From: Spirochaetota bacterium
GTDB taxonomy: Bacteria > Spirochaetota > UBA12135 > COTS27 > JAFLEE01
Reading direction: 5' to 3'
Length of the DNA: 58,698 nucleotides
Assembly (NCBI GenBank): GCA_017302015.1
Contig: JAFLEE010000026.1
Span: forward strand, 1 to 58,698
Below, piece by piece: positions 8,773 through 17,008 of this stretch. The translations under genes and the position numbers were made by a program. Every line of letters starts with the position of its first letter. Position 1 is the stretch's first letter. A model generated the notes under the pieces. The model was not told the DNA's origin. It worked only from the letters and a program-made list of their open reading frames with translations, and made no database searches.

Positions 8773-8887
8773 GCGGGCCTCCCACCAAGAGCGGCTTTTA
8801 AGCTGCCCGGGGAGCGGAAACTCGGGGAGATGCAGGCGTTCGACGAGCCGGGAGCGCAGGCGCCTCCCGAGGGAGAGGAGCGGGACG

Positions 8888-9166
8888 TTAATCCTTCTGC
8901 CCCGTCTTCTTGATGATATGGTGCCCGAATTGGGTCGACACGATGGGGCTCATGGACCCGTGGGAAAGTTTCTTCACGGCGTCTTCGAAGCCCTTCACCA
9001 TCTTCCCAGGGCCAAACCAGCCCAGGTCGCCCCCGGAGGATTTGCTCGGGCAGGTGGAGAACTCCTTGGCCATGGCCGCGAAACTCGCCCCGTTGACGAT
9101 CTTCCGCCGGATCTCATTGGCCAAGTTTTTATCCTTGACCAGGATATGACTCGCGCGCCATTCCAC
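8888..9166 (-). CDS. Parvulin-type peptidyl-prolyl cis-trans isomerase
   Basis: A single 92-residue parvulin domain that speeds proline isomerisation during folding. It carries the family signatures ASHILVKDKNLANEI, FAAMAKEFSTCPSKSSGGDLGWFG and GHHIIKKTG. It has no signal peptide, so it should be cytoplasmic like E. coli PpiC, unless it is made with the membrane peptide upstream. The start is a GTG; the Shine-Dalgarno AGGTGA overlaps the stop codon of the 40-residue gene upstream, so translation is probably coupled. Confidence 0.88.
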   Translation of the reverse strand: MEWRASHILVKDKNLANEIRRKIVNGASFAAMAKEFSTCPSKSSGGDLGWFGPGKMVKGFEDAVKKLSHGSMSPIVSTQFGHHIIKKTGQKD

Positions 9167-9169
9167 GAT

Positions 9170-9292
9170 TCACCTCATGTATTCGCTGTCGGAGCCCTTG
9201 CCGGCGTCTTCGGAGGGTTTGCACATCTTGATCGACAAGAGGACGATCAGGACGAGCGGGATGAGGAAATACAGGTATTTATTGCTCCACAT
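9170..9292 (-). CDS. Small single-pass membrane protein (40 residues)
   Basis: A short ORF starting MWSNKYLYF with a hydrophobic segment YFLIPLVLIVLLSI (8-21), one Cys in IKMCKPSED, then a polar tail ending EYMR. Its stop overlaps the ribosome-binding site of the parvulin gene 3 bases downstream. No known family is recognised. Support is its position, the coupled overlap and a plausible membrane helix; such small genes are easily missed. The Cys could follow a lipobox-like sequence (LSIKMC), but this does not fit the motif well. Confidence 0.5.
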   Translation of the reverse strand: MWSNKYLYFLIPLVLIVLLSIKMCKPSEDAGKGSDSEYMR

Positions 9293-9406
9293 GGGCTTAT
9301 TATAGACCGCCGCGGGGTTCCGGGCAACCCGCCGGGCCCACCCATCGCCCCCCGGGGGGGGTTTCCGTTGAAATCCCCGATGGGTCAGGGCAAACTCTCC
9401 CTCCCC

Positions 9407-10207
9407 ATGGATCGCAAGAAACTCCGCGGCCTCACCGCCCTCGTCACGGGGGCCTCCTCCGGCATCGGGCTGGCCATCGCCCGCGAATTGTCCGCGAGGG
9501 GCGCGGATCTCATCCTGGTGAGCAACGAAACCGCACGCCTTAAGGAACTCGTCGCGGCGGCCCCGGGCGCCTGGGGCGCAAAGGCGCGCGCCATCCCTCT
9601 CGACCTTTCCCGCCGGGACGCCGCCGAAAAACTGGCGGCCCGGCTGGGCAAGACCCGGGTGGATATCCTGGTCAATAACGCCGGGATCTTCTTCTGGGGG
9701 GAAGTCCCCGACATCGAACCCGAACGCGTGTGGCGGATGCTCCACCTCCACGCGCTCACGCCCTCGCTTTTATGCGCCCATTACGCCCGGGAAATGCGCC
9801 GCCGCCGCGCGGGCTGGATCCTCAATGTCTCCTCGATGATCGTCTACAAGGATTTTCCCGGTCTGGCCCATTACGGGGGCACGAAAAGCTACCTGAAGAG
9901 TTTCACCGAATCCCTTCGCAGCGAAATGGGGGAATACGGAGTAAAGGTCTCGAGCCTGCGCCCCGGAGCGGTCGACACGAATCTATACCGCTCGAGCATC
10001 CCCACGGGTTTCGCGCGGCGCATCGGCCTCATGCTCTCGCCCGAGGCGGTCGCGAGGGCCGCGGTGAACGGCCTCCTCGCCGGGAAGCCCGTGATCGTAC
10101 CGGGCCTACTCACCCAAATCATCATTCGCGTGGTCCCCCTGGCCCCGAGGTTTCTCATCGATTTCATCAAACGACATACCCGCCTCATTCCCCGGACGAA
10201 ACCTTGA
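9407..10207 (+). CDS. Short-chain dehydrogenase/reductase (SDR)
   Basis: NAD(P)-dependent oxidoreductase of the classical SDR type, 266 residues. It has the cofactor motif TGASSGIG (14-21), NNAG (90-93), catalytic Ser143 (NVSS), Tyr156 and Lys160 (YGGTK). The C-terminal third is hydrophobic and basic (LLTQIIIRVVPLAPRFLIDFIKR), as in SDRs that act near membranes on lipids, but the substrate cannot be named. The ATG at 9407 is preferred because MDRKKLRGLTALVTG is a normal SDR start; an ATG at 9380 is in frame. It stands alone, divergent from the parvulin cluster. Confidence 0.88.
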   Translation: MDRKKLRGLTALVTGASSGIGLAIARELSARGADLILVSNETARLKELVAAAPGAWGAKARAIPLDLSRRDAAEKLAARLGKTRVDILVNNAGIFFWGEVPDIEPERVWRMLHLHALTPSLLCAHYAREMRRRRAGWILNVSSMIVYKDFPGLAHYGGTKSYLKSFTESLRSEMGEYGVKVSSLRPGAVDTNLYRSSIPTGFARRIGLMLSPEAVARAAVNGLLAGKPVIVPGLLTQIIIRVVPLAPRFLIDFIKRHTRLIPRTKP

Positions 10208-10371
10208 CGCTCCCGCCGATTTTTCCTCCCCAAAGTCCTTGCGGCGAAGCGGAACGTCCCAACGGGATATGGGGGCGCAACTTTGGTTCGAGTTTCGCCA
10301 CCGATACGGGGGAGCCGGTTGCAATGCGCCCCATCCGCGCGACCGCGGATAAAGGGCAGCGGAGGGGATGC

Positions 10372-10377
10372 TAGAAT
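10372..10377 (+). promoter_or_regulatory. TAGAAT box 5 nt before the ABC ATPase start codon (leaderless candidate)
   Basis: TGC-TAGAAT, an extended -10 pattern (TGnTAGAAT), is followed after CCCCC by the ATG at 10383. There is no Shine-Dalgarno. The spacing puts the predicted transcription start on the initiation codon. No -35 is visible. Confidence 0.5.
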
Positions 10378-10382
10378 CCCCC

Positions 10383-11108
10383 ATGCCACTCCTTGACATC
10401 CAAAACCTGCACAAGCAATACGGGGCCAAACCCGCCCTTCGCGGGGTGAATCTCACCGTCGAAGAAGGCATGGTCTTCGGGCTCCTCGGGCCCAACGGCG
10501 CCGGAAAGACCACCCTGGTCAAATGCGCCCTCGACCTCATCCCCTACCACCTCGGCGCCATCCGCCTCGACGGGGTCGATGCCTGCCTCCCCGAATCGCG
10601 TCGGGCGGTGGCCTACCTGCCCGAGCGATTTTCCTTCTACCCCTACTACACGGTCCTGGCGGCCACCCGGTTCTACGCCCAACTCCACGGCCTCGATGAC
10701 GAGACCTTCCAGGCGCGCATCGGCAAGGTGCTCGAAACCCTCAAACTCGTCGACCTGGTCAAGCAGAAGATCGGCACGCTCTCCAAGGGCCAATTGCAGC
10801 GCGTGGGCCTCAGCAACCTCCTCCTCTCCGACGCCAAACTCCTCATCCTCGACGAGCCCTTCTCGGGCCTCGATCCCGTGGGCATCCGCGAACTCAAGGA
10901 TCTCATCTTGCACTTCAAGGCCCTGGGGCACAGCGTGCTCCTCAACTCCCACATCCTCGCCGAAGTCGAGCAGGTCGCCGACGCGGTCGCGATCCTCCAC
11001 GAGGGCCGCGTGCTCGCCCAGGGGCCGCTGGAGGCGCTCAAGCAGGACAAAAGCCTCGAGGAGCTCTTCTTCGCCACGCTCTCCAAGGCCGACGGGAGCC
11101 GCCCATGA
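10383..11108 (+). CDS. ABC transporter ATP-binding protein
   Basis: ATPase subunit of an ABC-2 type exporter, 241 residues. Walker A is GPNGAGKTT (36-44), the signature motif is LSKGQLQRVGLSN, and Walker B is LLILDEPFSGLDP, followed by a switch His (LNSHILAEVEQVAD). The single-domain layout fits efflux systems of the NatA/CcmA/drug type. I chose the ATG at 10383 rather than 10368 since MPLLDIQNLHKQYG is the usual start and a TAGAAT box lies between the two. The stop overlaps the permease start by 4 bases (ATGA), so the two genes are translated together. Confidence 0.93.
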   Translation: MPLLDIQNLHKQYGAKPALRGVNLTVEEGMVFGLLGPNGAGKTTLVKCALDLIPYHLGAIRLDGVDACLPESRRAVAYLPERFSFYPYYTVLAATRFYAQLHGLDDETFQARIGKVLETLKLVDLVKQKIGTLSKGQLQRVGLSNLLLSDAKLLILDEPFSGLDPVGIRELKDLILHFKALGHSVLLNSHILAEVEQVADAVAILHEGRVLAQGPLEALKQDKSLEELFFATLSKADGSRP

Positions 11109-11977
11109 AACGCTCGAAGGCCTTCACCACCCTCCTGTTCAACACCTTCCAGAAGGAGTGGCGCAACCGCGGCTTCCTGGTCCTGTCCATCCTCACGGTG
11201 CTGTTCATCCTCATCCTCAACGAGGGCGTCCACGCGATCACCACCTGGGTCAGCTCGAAGTCGGGCACGATGATGGTGAGCGATTTCAACAAACTCGTGC
11301 GGGGGCAACTCTACGCCTTCTACATGGTCATCTCCGTGTGGAGCGGCCTGCTCGGCGCCCTCATCGGCGTGAACGCGGTGCGCACCGATTACGAGAGCCG
11401 GGTGATCTCCCAGATCCTCTCCTTCCCGCTGCACAAGCGCGATTACCTCGCCGCCCGCGTGCTGGGCGCCTGGCTCCTGGTGGTGCTCTATTACGTGGGC
11501 GCGCTCCTCATTGCCCTCCTCTATTTTTCGATGCGCAACGGCACCATGGCCTTCGAATGGGCCATCCTCGTGCGCCTCCTTTTCACCTCCCTCAGCGTGC
11601 TGGTTTACGTCCTCCTCGGGGTGATGCTCTCCCTGCTGCTGCCGAAGCTCCTCGGTTTCGTGCTCTCGGCCATGGTCGGCTTCTTCGCCTTCATCGCCGA
11701 CTGGTTCATCGGCGGCAAGCCCCTGGCCGAACTCTTCAACCAATTGGGCTTCTTCAAGGCGATCGGCCTGGCCTTCTATCTCCTTTTCCCGCACGTGGGG
11801 AATATGGGCGGCATCGCGGACCAACTCCTGGGGATCAAGGCCGAGGGCCCGATGGCCGCCGTGAATCCCGCCGCGTTCACCCTTTGGTTCGAGGCCGGGC
11901 ATTTCCTCGTTTCCACGGCGCTTTTGGCCTTCCTCACCTGGACCGTGTTCAAGAAATCCAACCAAGAGATGGGGTGA
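11105..11977 (+). CDS. ABC-2 type transporter permease
   Basis: 290-residue membrane subunit with about six hydrophobic segments: GFLVLSILTVLFILIL, a segment near YAFYMVISVWSGLLGALIG, LLVVLYYVGALLIALLYF, FTSLSVLVYVLLGVMLSLLL, LGFVLSAMVGFFAFIADWF and a last one, FLVSTALLAFLTWTVF. The motif DYESRVISQILSFPLHKRDYLAARVLGAW between helices 2 and 3 is typical of ABC-2 exporters (coupling region). It overlaps the ATPase gene by 4 bases, so the pair forms one exporter. The substrate is unknown. Confidence 0.88.
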   Translation: MKRSKAFTTLLFNTFQKEWRNRGFLVLSILTVLFILILNEGVHAITTWVSSKSGTMMVSDFNKLVRGQLYAFYMVISVWSGLLGALIGVNAVRTDYESRVISQILSFPLHKRDYLAARVLGAWLLVVLYYVGALLIALLYFSMRNGTMAFEWAILVRLLFTSLSVLVYVLLGVMLSLLLPKLLGFVLSAMVGFFAFIADWFIGGKPLAELFNQLGFFKAIGLAFYLLFPHVGNMGGIADQLLGIKAEGPMAAVNPAAFTLWFEAGHFLVSTALLAFLTWTVFKKSNQEMG

Positions 11978-12212
11978 GAACCCCCACGGCCGATCTCGTC
12001 CAAAAAACGGGCAGGTCTGGGCCTTTCTTTTCCCTGGGGGCGCTTCCCCTTCGGTCGCTCGATGGGCCGGTATTCCACCCCGGGCGGGAGACTTTCATCT
12101 CGCGGGACGGCCTTCGCCCTAGCTTGCGGGGATGACCCGGGCCGCGTAAAATCCCCCCACCCCGTGGAACGCGGGGTCGCGGGCCCGTACAGGGCGGCGA
12201 ATGGAGTTTTCC

Positions 12213-13376
12213 ATGGCCGATGAAACAAGCGTCGTCTCGTCCACGGGTTTCCTGGGACGAATCAAGAATAGCCTGGGGGGCGCCGTCTTCGGGCTGCTCC
12301 TCTTCCTCGGATCCTTCGGCTTGCTTTGGTATAACGAGGGCCGCACGGTGAAGACCGCCAGCAGCCTCGGGAAGGCCGCCAAAGAAGTCGTCGACCTCTC
12401 CACCCCCGTCTGCGCCGCCGCCAACGAAGGGAAACTCGTCCATTTCAGCGGCCCGGCCGTGGCGGACCTTTGCGCCGCCGACGCCGTATTCGGGTTGAAG
12501 CCCGATGCCCTGCGCGTCGAACGTTCGGTCGAAATGTACCAGTGGGAGGAAAAATCCGAATCCACCACCAAGGAAAAGATCGGCGGCGGCACCGAAACCG
12601 TGACCACCTACAAATACCAGAAGGCCTGGAAGACGGGGCGCCTTGATTCCTCCAAATTCAAGACCCCGGAGGGGCATGAAAACCCGGCCCTCCCGTGGCC
12701 GGCAGAAACGTTCACCGCCCGCCCGGTGAAAGTCGGCGAGTTGACGCTCGGCGAGGTGTTCCTCTCCCGTATCGGGCCGTCCCAGCCGCTCCCGCTCTCC
12801 CAGGGCGCGCTCGCATCGATGCCCGCCGAACTGAGGCGCCCCGAGGCGCGCCTCGTCGAGAACCAGGTCGTGACCTGCGACCCTGCTGCGCCCGTCCTCG
12901 GCGCCGTGCGCCTGTCCTGGACCTACGTCCCCAACCGGACCCCCGTGAGCGTCCTCGGGGGTCAGACCGGCGCGGGCGTGGGCATCCACAAGATCGGCGG
13001 GGTGGATGTCAGCCGCCTCGAGAACGGCATCGTGCCTTCCGCCACCATGGTGGCCAACGCCAAGAGCGAGAACAAGACCCTCGCGTGGATCCTGCGCCTC
13101 GTGGGTTTCCTCATGATGTGGATCGGCCTGCGCATGATCCTGGCGCCCCTGGCCATGCTCCTCGCCTTCCTGCCCTTCCTCAAGAACCTCGCCGAGTTCG
13201 GCATCGGCATCGTGACCTTCCTCATCGCCGTCGTCCTCTCGCTCCTCACCATCGCCATCGCCTGGTTCTTCTACCGACCGGTGCTCAGCCTCTGCCTGCT
13301 CGCGGCGGCGGCCGCCGCGGTCATCGCCCTCATCCGCTACCGCCGTAGCAAGAAGGCCGCACGAGCCGCGGCCTGA
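12213..13376 (+). CDS. TMEM43-family membrane protein
   Basis: 387 residues: an N-terminal membrane helix (GAVFGLLLFLGSFGLLWYNEG), a large extracytoplasmic domain with YQWEEKSESTTKEKIGGGTETVTTYKYQKAW and LDSSKFKTPEGHENP, which match the TMEM43/LUMA pattern, and three or four hydrophobic segments at the C-terminus ending in a basic tail. The bacterial function is not known. The ATG at 12213 follows GGAG by 6 bases; an in-frame ATG at 12201 lacks this. The gene stands alone between the ABC exporter and the convergent aminotransferase. Confidence 0.75.
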   Translation: MADETSVVSSTGFLGRIKNSLGGAVFGLLLFLGSFGLLWYNEGRTVKTASSLGKAAKEVVDLSTPVCAAANEGKLVHFSGPAVADLCAADAVFGLKPDALRVERSVEMYQWEEKSESTTKEKIGGGTETVTTYKYQKAWKTGRLDSSKFKTPEGHENPALPWPAETFTARPVKVGELTLGEVFLSRIGPSQPLPLSQGALASMPAELRRPEARLVENQVVTCDPAAPVLGAVRLSWTYVPNRTPVSVLGGQTGAGVGIHKIGGVDVSRLENGIVPSATMVANAKSENKTLAWILRLVGFLMMWIGLRMILAPLAMLLAFLPFLKNLAEFGIGIVTFLIAVVLSLLTIAIAWFFYRPVLSLCLLAAAAAAVIALIRYRRSKKAARAAA

Positions 13377-13382
13377 CCGGCT

Positions 13383-14528
13383 TCACGCCCCGTGCAGGGC
13401 CTTCGCGATCCGCTCCAGGGCGTCCGCGAGGGTTTCCCGGCTGGTGCCGAGATTGATGCGGGCGAACCCTTCCCCGCCCGCGCCGAAAAGGGCGCCCTCC
13501 GAGAGGGCCACCCGTGCGCGCCGAAGGAGTTCGCCCGCCGGTTGCTTGGCGAAAGGGGTCTCCCGGAAATCGAGCCACATCAAATAGGTCGCCTCGCTCC
13601 TGGTCACGGCCACCTGGGGAAACCGGTCCGCGATGAAACCCTCGGCGAAACGGCGGTTCTCGATGACGAGCCGGCGCGCGGAGTCGAACCAGGCCTCTCC
13701 CTGCTCCTGGACCCACGTCGTGGCCCGCAGCCCCAGGTAATTGGCCGAGGGAAGCAGCCCCAGGATGGTCTGGCGGAATTTCTCCCGCAATTCGGCGTTG
13801 GGGATGATCGCCCAGGCGGCGGTCAAGCCGGGGATATTGAAGGTCTTCGTCGCCGCGCCCAGCACCACGGTGCGCCGGGCCGCCTCGTCGCCCAACTCGA
13901 AGAAGGGGATGAACGGTTTCCCGTCGAGCAGCCAGTCCGCCCAGATTTCATCGGAGCACACCATGAGGTTGCGCCGCTTGGCGAACTCGAGGACGCGGGA
14001 AAGTTCCTCGAGCCCGAAGTTGCGGCCGGAAGGATTGTGGGGATTGCAGAGCAGGAGAGCCCGGGTGTCGGGCGTCGCGGCCTTCTCCATCGCATCGAAA
14101 TCGATGGCGTAGAGGCGATCGTCGCATTTCAGGGGCACCTGCACGCACGCCATGGCCGCGGTTCTCCCTCCGTTCAGGAAGTACGGGTAGACCGGGGTAT
14201 GGGTGAGGAAATTCTTCCCGCGCTCCCCGAGGGCGAGGAAAAAGGCGTAGATGCCGGGCACGACCCCCGGCAGGGCTACCACCATTTCCTCGGTGACATG
14301 GGCGTGGTGGCGGCGCTGGTACCAGGAGGCCACGCTCTTTCGGAAATCCGGGGGGATATTGGTGTAGCCGAGATCGTCCCCATCGATGAGCCGGTGGAGC
14401 CCCTCCTTCACGAAATCGGGGGGGGCCAGGTCGAGGTCGGCGACCCAGAGGGGAAGTACATCGGGGGCGTGGACGCCCCACTTCATGCTGTCCCGATTCC
14501 GGGGGAGGTTCGATCGCGCATCGCTCAT
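13383..14528 (-). CDS. PatB/MalY-type aminotransferase (cystathionine beta-lyase-like)
   Basis: PLP enzyme of the class I/II fold, 381 residues. It opens with NRDSMKWGV and LPLWVADLDLAPP, the signature of the MalY/PatB C-S lyase group. It has NPHNPSGR (162-169), SDEIWADW (192-199) and the PLP lysine in GAATKTFNIPGL (Lys228). Relatives cleave cystathionine or other C-S bonds to homocysteine or a thiol, pyruvate and ammonia. An AGGA lies 8 bases before the ATG. Specificity for transamination versus lyase cannot be settled by reading. Confidence 0.87.
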   Translation of the reverse strand: MSDARSNLPRNRDSMKWGVHAPDVLPLWVADLDLAPPDFVKEGLHRLIDGDDLGYTNIPPDFRKSVASWYQRRHHAHVTEEMVVALPGVVPGIYAFFLALGERGKNFLTHTPVYPYFLNGGRTAAMACVQVPLKCDDRLYAIDFDAMEKAATPDTRALLLCNPHNPSGRNFGLEELSRVLEFAKRRNLMVCSDEIWADWLLDGKPFIPFFELGDEAARRTVVLGAATKTFNIPGLTAAWAIIPNAELREKFRQTILGLLPSANYLGLRATTWVQEQGEAWFDSARRLVIENRRFAEGFIADRFPQVAVTRSEATYLMWLDFRETPFAKQPAGELLRRARVALSEGALFGAGGEGFARINLGTSRETLADALERIAKALHGA

Positions 14529-14561
14529 ATCGGGGTCCTGGGGCTCGTGGGGCTTAGGCTT

Positions 14562-14567
14562 ATTTTA
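14562..14567 (-). promoter_or_regulatory. Candidate -10 (TAAAAT) for the PatB-like gene
   Basis: On the minus strand TAAAAT lies 33 nt before the ATG at 14528, in an otherwise GC-rich gap, leaving room for a leader with the AGGA ribosome-binding site. No good -35 box is seen. Confidence 0.35.
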
Positions 14568-14795
14568 GCCCGTGTTTCGCCCATTCGCCTATCCGAAGAT
14601 TCAACGGGCGCGGGATGGGCCGCTCGACCGGGCACCCGCAGGCGACCCCGACGACCGCAGGGCCCGTTCTCCCGGGCTCTCGGGGAAAGCGATTCAGAGG
14701 ACCCTCTCGGCCAAACCCCGTTCCCCGAAGGCCACGCTCGCCCTTTCATCCGATAGACCGCAATCGGTTCCAAAAATCCGAGGTTGCCGCTCATG

Positions 14796-14824
14796 TTGCA
14801 TTCCGGGGCATCAAGGCGTACCAT
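14796..14824 (+). promoter_or_regulatory. Candidate promoter for the lipid-kinase-like gene, TTGCAT-N17-TACCAT
   Basis: TTGCAT (14796-14801) and TACCAT (14819-14824) are separated by 17 bases. TACCAT ends 8 nt before the GTG start at 14833, the same distance as the TAGAAT box before the LacI gene, so the mRNA could begin at the start codon. Both hexamers match the consensus only partly. Confidence 0.35.
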
Positions 14825-14832
14825 GTCGGCGC

Positions 14833-15753
14833 GTGGCCGCCCCCAATCTCCTACTCATCAACCCGGCCGGAAATAATGGCCGCGCCCTCCAGACCCTGGA
14901 AAAAGCAGCCCGCGAGAGTCCACGGGAAATCCGCGCGCTCTACCAGGCATGCGAACGGATCGTCTTGAAACCCGGACAGCGCCTCTCGGAGCCCGGGATC
15001 CTCGATCGCATCCGGGCCCGACGCCGGGTCTTCATCTGCAGCGGCGATGGCACGCTCAATTGGCTCGTGACGGCGCTCCTCCAAAACCATCTCGAGGGGA
15101 AGGTCCGCGTCGGCATCATCCCCGGGGGTTTCGGCAACGCGGCCGCCGCGATGCTGGGCATCCAGAGCACGAAGGCAGGCCTCTCCCTCCTGGCCGAAGA
15201 CACCCCGCACCGCAAGACCGATGTGCTCGCGACCAACCTCGCAGAGTGCCCCTATGTCGTGTTCGCCGCGGGCATCGGCCTCGAGGGAAAAATCGTCCAT
15301 ACCCGGCAATGGGCGAAATGGCTCTCGGCGGCCGGCTACGTGCTGGCGGCCATCTGGGAACTCTTCGCCCACCGCCGGGGGCGTTTCATCCTCAAGATCG
15401 ACGGCGGCACCAAACTTTCCGTCCTCGCATCGAGCATCATGATCGCCAATGGCCCCTATTTCGGCCTCCTTACCTCGGCCCCCAAAGCCCTCATCGACGA
15501 CGGGCGCATGGATATCCGCCTCTTCCATGAGAACCTCAATTTCCTCCTCAATCTCCAGCCCCAGAACATGAGCCTCTACCCGGTGGACAATTTCAGCTAT
15601 ATGGACATCCGGGCCAAAACGCTCCAGGTCCGGGGCCGCCTCACGCTACAGATCGATGGCGACCCGGTGAAGGCGACTGACTTCCTCGAACTCACCGTCC
15701 TCCCGAAGCGCCTCCATTACCTCGTGCCGAAGAAATCCATTAAAAATCGCTGA
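14833..15753 (+). CDS. Diacylglycerol kinase-like lipid kinase
   Basis: 306 residues in the DAGK catalytic fold. It has NLLLINPAGNNG at the N-terminus, SGDGTLNWLV (the GGDGTxN nucleotide motif with Ser for the first Gly), IIPGGFGNAAAAMLG (usually PLGTxND), FAAGIGLEGKIVH and a C-terminal beta domain ending LQIDGDPVKATDFLELTVLP. Relatives phosphorylate diacylglycerol or other lipids. The changed GTAND region makes the substrate uncertain. The GTG at 14833 was chosen because the family begins there; upstream sequence in the same frame is not conserved-looking. mutY follows after 34 bases. Confidence 0.75.
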   Translation: MAAPNLLLINPAGNNGRALQTLEKAARESPREIRALYQACERIVLKPGQRLSEPGILDRIRARRRVFICSGDGTLNWLVTALLQNHLEGKVRVGIIPGGFGNAAAAMLGIQSTKAGLSLLAEDTPHRKTDVLATNLAECPYVVFAAGIGLEGKIVHTRQWAKWLSAAGYVLAAIWELFAHRRGRFILKIDGGTKLSVLASSIMIANGPYFGLLTSAPKALIDDGRMDIRLFHENLNFLLNLQPQNMSLYPVDNFSYMDIRAKTLQVRGRLTLQIDGDPVKATDFLELTVLPKRLHYLVPKKSIKNR

Positions 15754-15787
15754 AGTTCACTCCGTCCTTTTTGATCGGCGCAACCCC

Positions 15788-16918
15788 ATGAGCTCTCCTT
15801 CCGTCTCCCGCGGCCCGGCCGGGTTCCCTAAAGCCTGGTCGCTGCTCGTCACCCATCGACGCGTACTCCAAAAACGCCTCCTTGCCTGGTTCCGCGAGAA
15901 CGCCCGCGACCTGCCGTGGCGCCACCGGCGCACCCCCTACCGGGTCTGGGTTTCCGAACTGATGCTCCAGCAGACACAGGTGGCCACGGTCATCCCGTAT
16001 TACCTCCGCTGGATGGAGCGATTCCCCGACGTCGAAAGCCTCGCCCGAGCCCCCTTGGCCGTCGTCTTGAAGCATTGGGAAGGGCTGGGCTATTACCGGC
16101 GCGCCCGCTATCTCCACGCGGGAGCCAAAAAAATCGTGGGCGAACTCGGGGGGGCCTTCCCGTCCACACACGTTTCCCTCCTCGGCCTCCCGGGCGTGGG
16201 ACCCTATACCGCGGGGGCCATCGCAAGCCTGGCCTTCGGCCTTCCCCACCCCCTGGTCGACGGCAATGTGGAGCGCGTCTTCCTCCGGCTCCTTGGGGAT
16301 GGCCGGGACCCCGATTCTCCCGTGATCAAGAGGCAATTATGGGAGTTCGCTGCTTTGCTCATACCCACCATGGAGCCGGGGGCCTTCAATGAAGGGCTCA
16401 TGGAATTGGGGGCGGTGATCTGCACCTCGGACCGGCCCGGCTGCGTCGCTTGCCCGCTTCGTCGTTACTGCAACGCCCTCAAAATGGGCTCGGTCAACCA
16501 AATCCCGCGCCCAAAGGCCAGAGCACAAGTGACCAGGGTCTACCGGGTGGCGATCGTCCTCGAATGCCGGGGGACCTTCCTGGTCCGGCAGAGGAGCGAG
16601 GGCGGCCGATTGGGCGGTCTCTGGGAATTCCCGGAGATGGAATGCAGCGGCGAAGAAGCTTCCCAAGCGCCTTTGGCCCGGTTAATACATCGCTTGGGGG
16701 CCTCCGGCGCGCGCGTGGTGGCACTCGCAAAAATCAATCACGCAATCATGAACGAGCGTGTCACGACCCGATTCTGGCTTGCGACCCTACGAAATAGTAC
16801 CGAAGCGGGGAGAGCCTCGGGATCCTGGCGATCCCGAGCGGACCTTCGCACCCTCGCCATGCCTGCGGCGCACCGTCAGGCGGCGAAGGCGATCGAAAAG
16901 CTAATCCGGTCTTACTGA
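15788..16918 (+). CDS. mutY: A/G-specific adenine glycosylase MutY
   Basis: Removes adenine mispaired with 8-oxoguanine or guanine. The 376-residue protein has the catalytic Glu57 in SELMLQQTQV, the helix-hairpin-helix LPGVGPYTAGAIASLAFG (134-151), the catalytic Asp158 in VDGNVERV and an iron-sulfur loop C-x6-C-x2-C-x5-C (Cys212, 219, 222, 228). A C-terminal NUDIX-like domain (GGLWEFPEME) recognises the 8-oxoG strand. All key residues are present. It lies on the same strand as the lipid-kinase-like gene and converges with the lipoprotein at 17009. Confidence 0.93.
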   Translation: MSSPSVSRGPAGFPKAWSLLVTHRRVLQKRLLAWFRENARDLPWRHRRTPYRVWVSELMLQQTQVATVIPYYLRWMERFPDVESLARAPLAVVLKHWEGLGYYRRARYLHAGAKKIVGELGGAFPSTHVSLLGLPGVGPYTAGAIASLAFGLPHPLVDGNVERVFLRLLGDGRDPDSPVIKRQLWEFAALLIPTMEPGAFNEGLMELGAVICTSDRPGCVACPLRRYCNALKMGSVNQIPRPKARAQVTRVYRVAIVLECRGTFLVRQRSEGGRLGGLWEFPEMECSGEEASQAPLARLIHRLGASGARVVALAKINHAIMNERVTTRFWLATLRNSTEAGRASGSWRSRADLRTLAMPAAHRQAAKAIEKLIRSY

Positions 16919-17008
16919 AAGGTGACGGGGGAGGTACCTTCGGTGGTCTCAAGCGTGCCGGGCGGAGGGGGGAAACCGAGTGCGATCGAGGAACGCCGGA
17001 AATTTCCC

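Larger units (their letters stand above)
14529..14832. other. Intergenic region between divergent patB-like and lipid-kinase-like genes
   Basis: 304 bases without a supported gene. It holds a minus-strand TAAAAT and a plus-strand TACCAT box (listed separately). A plus-strand reading frame stays open through most of it, but it lacks a ribosome-binding site, has a composition unlike the neighbours, and adds residues the downstream family does not have. Confidence 0.5.
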
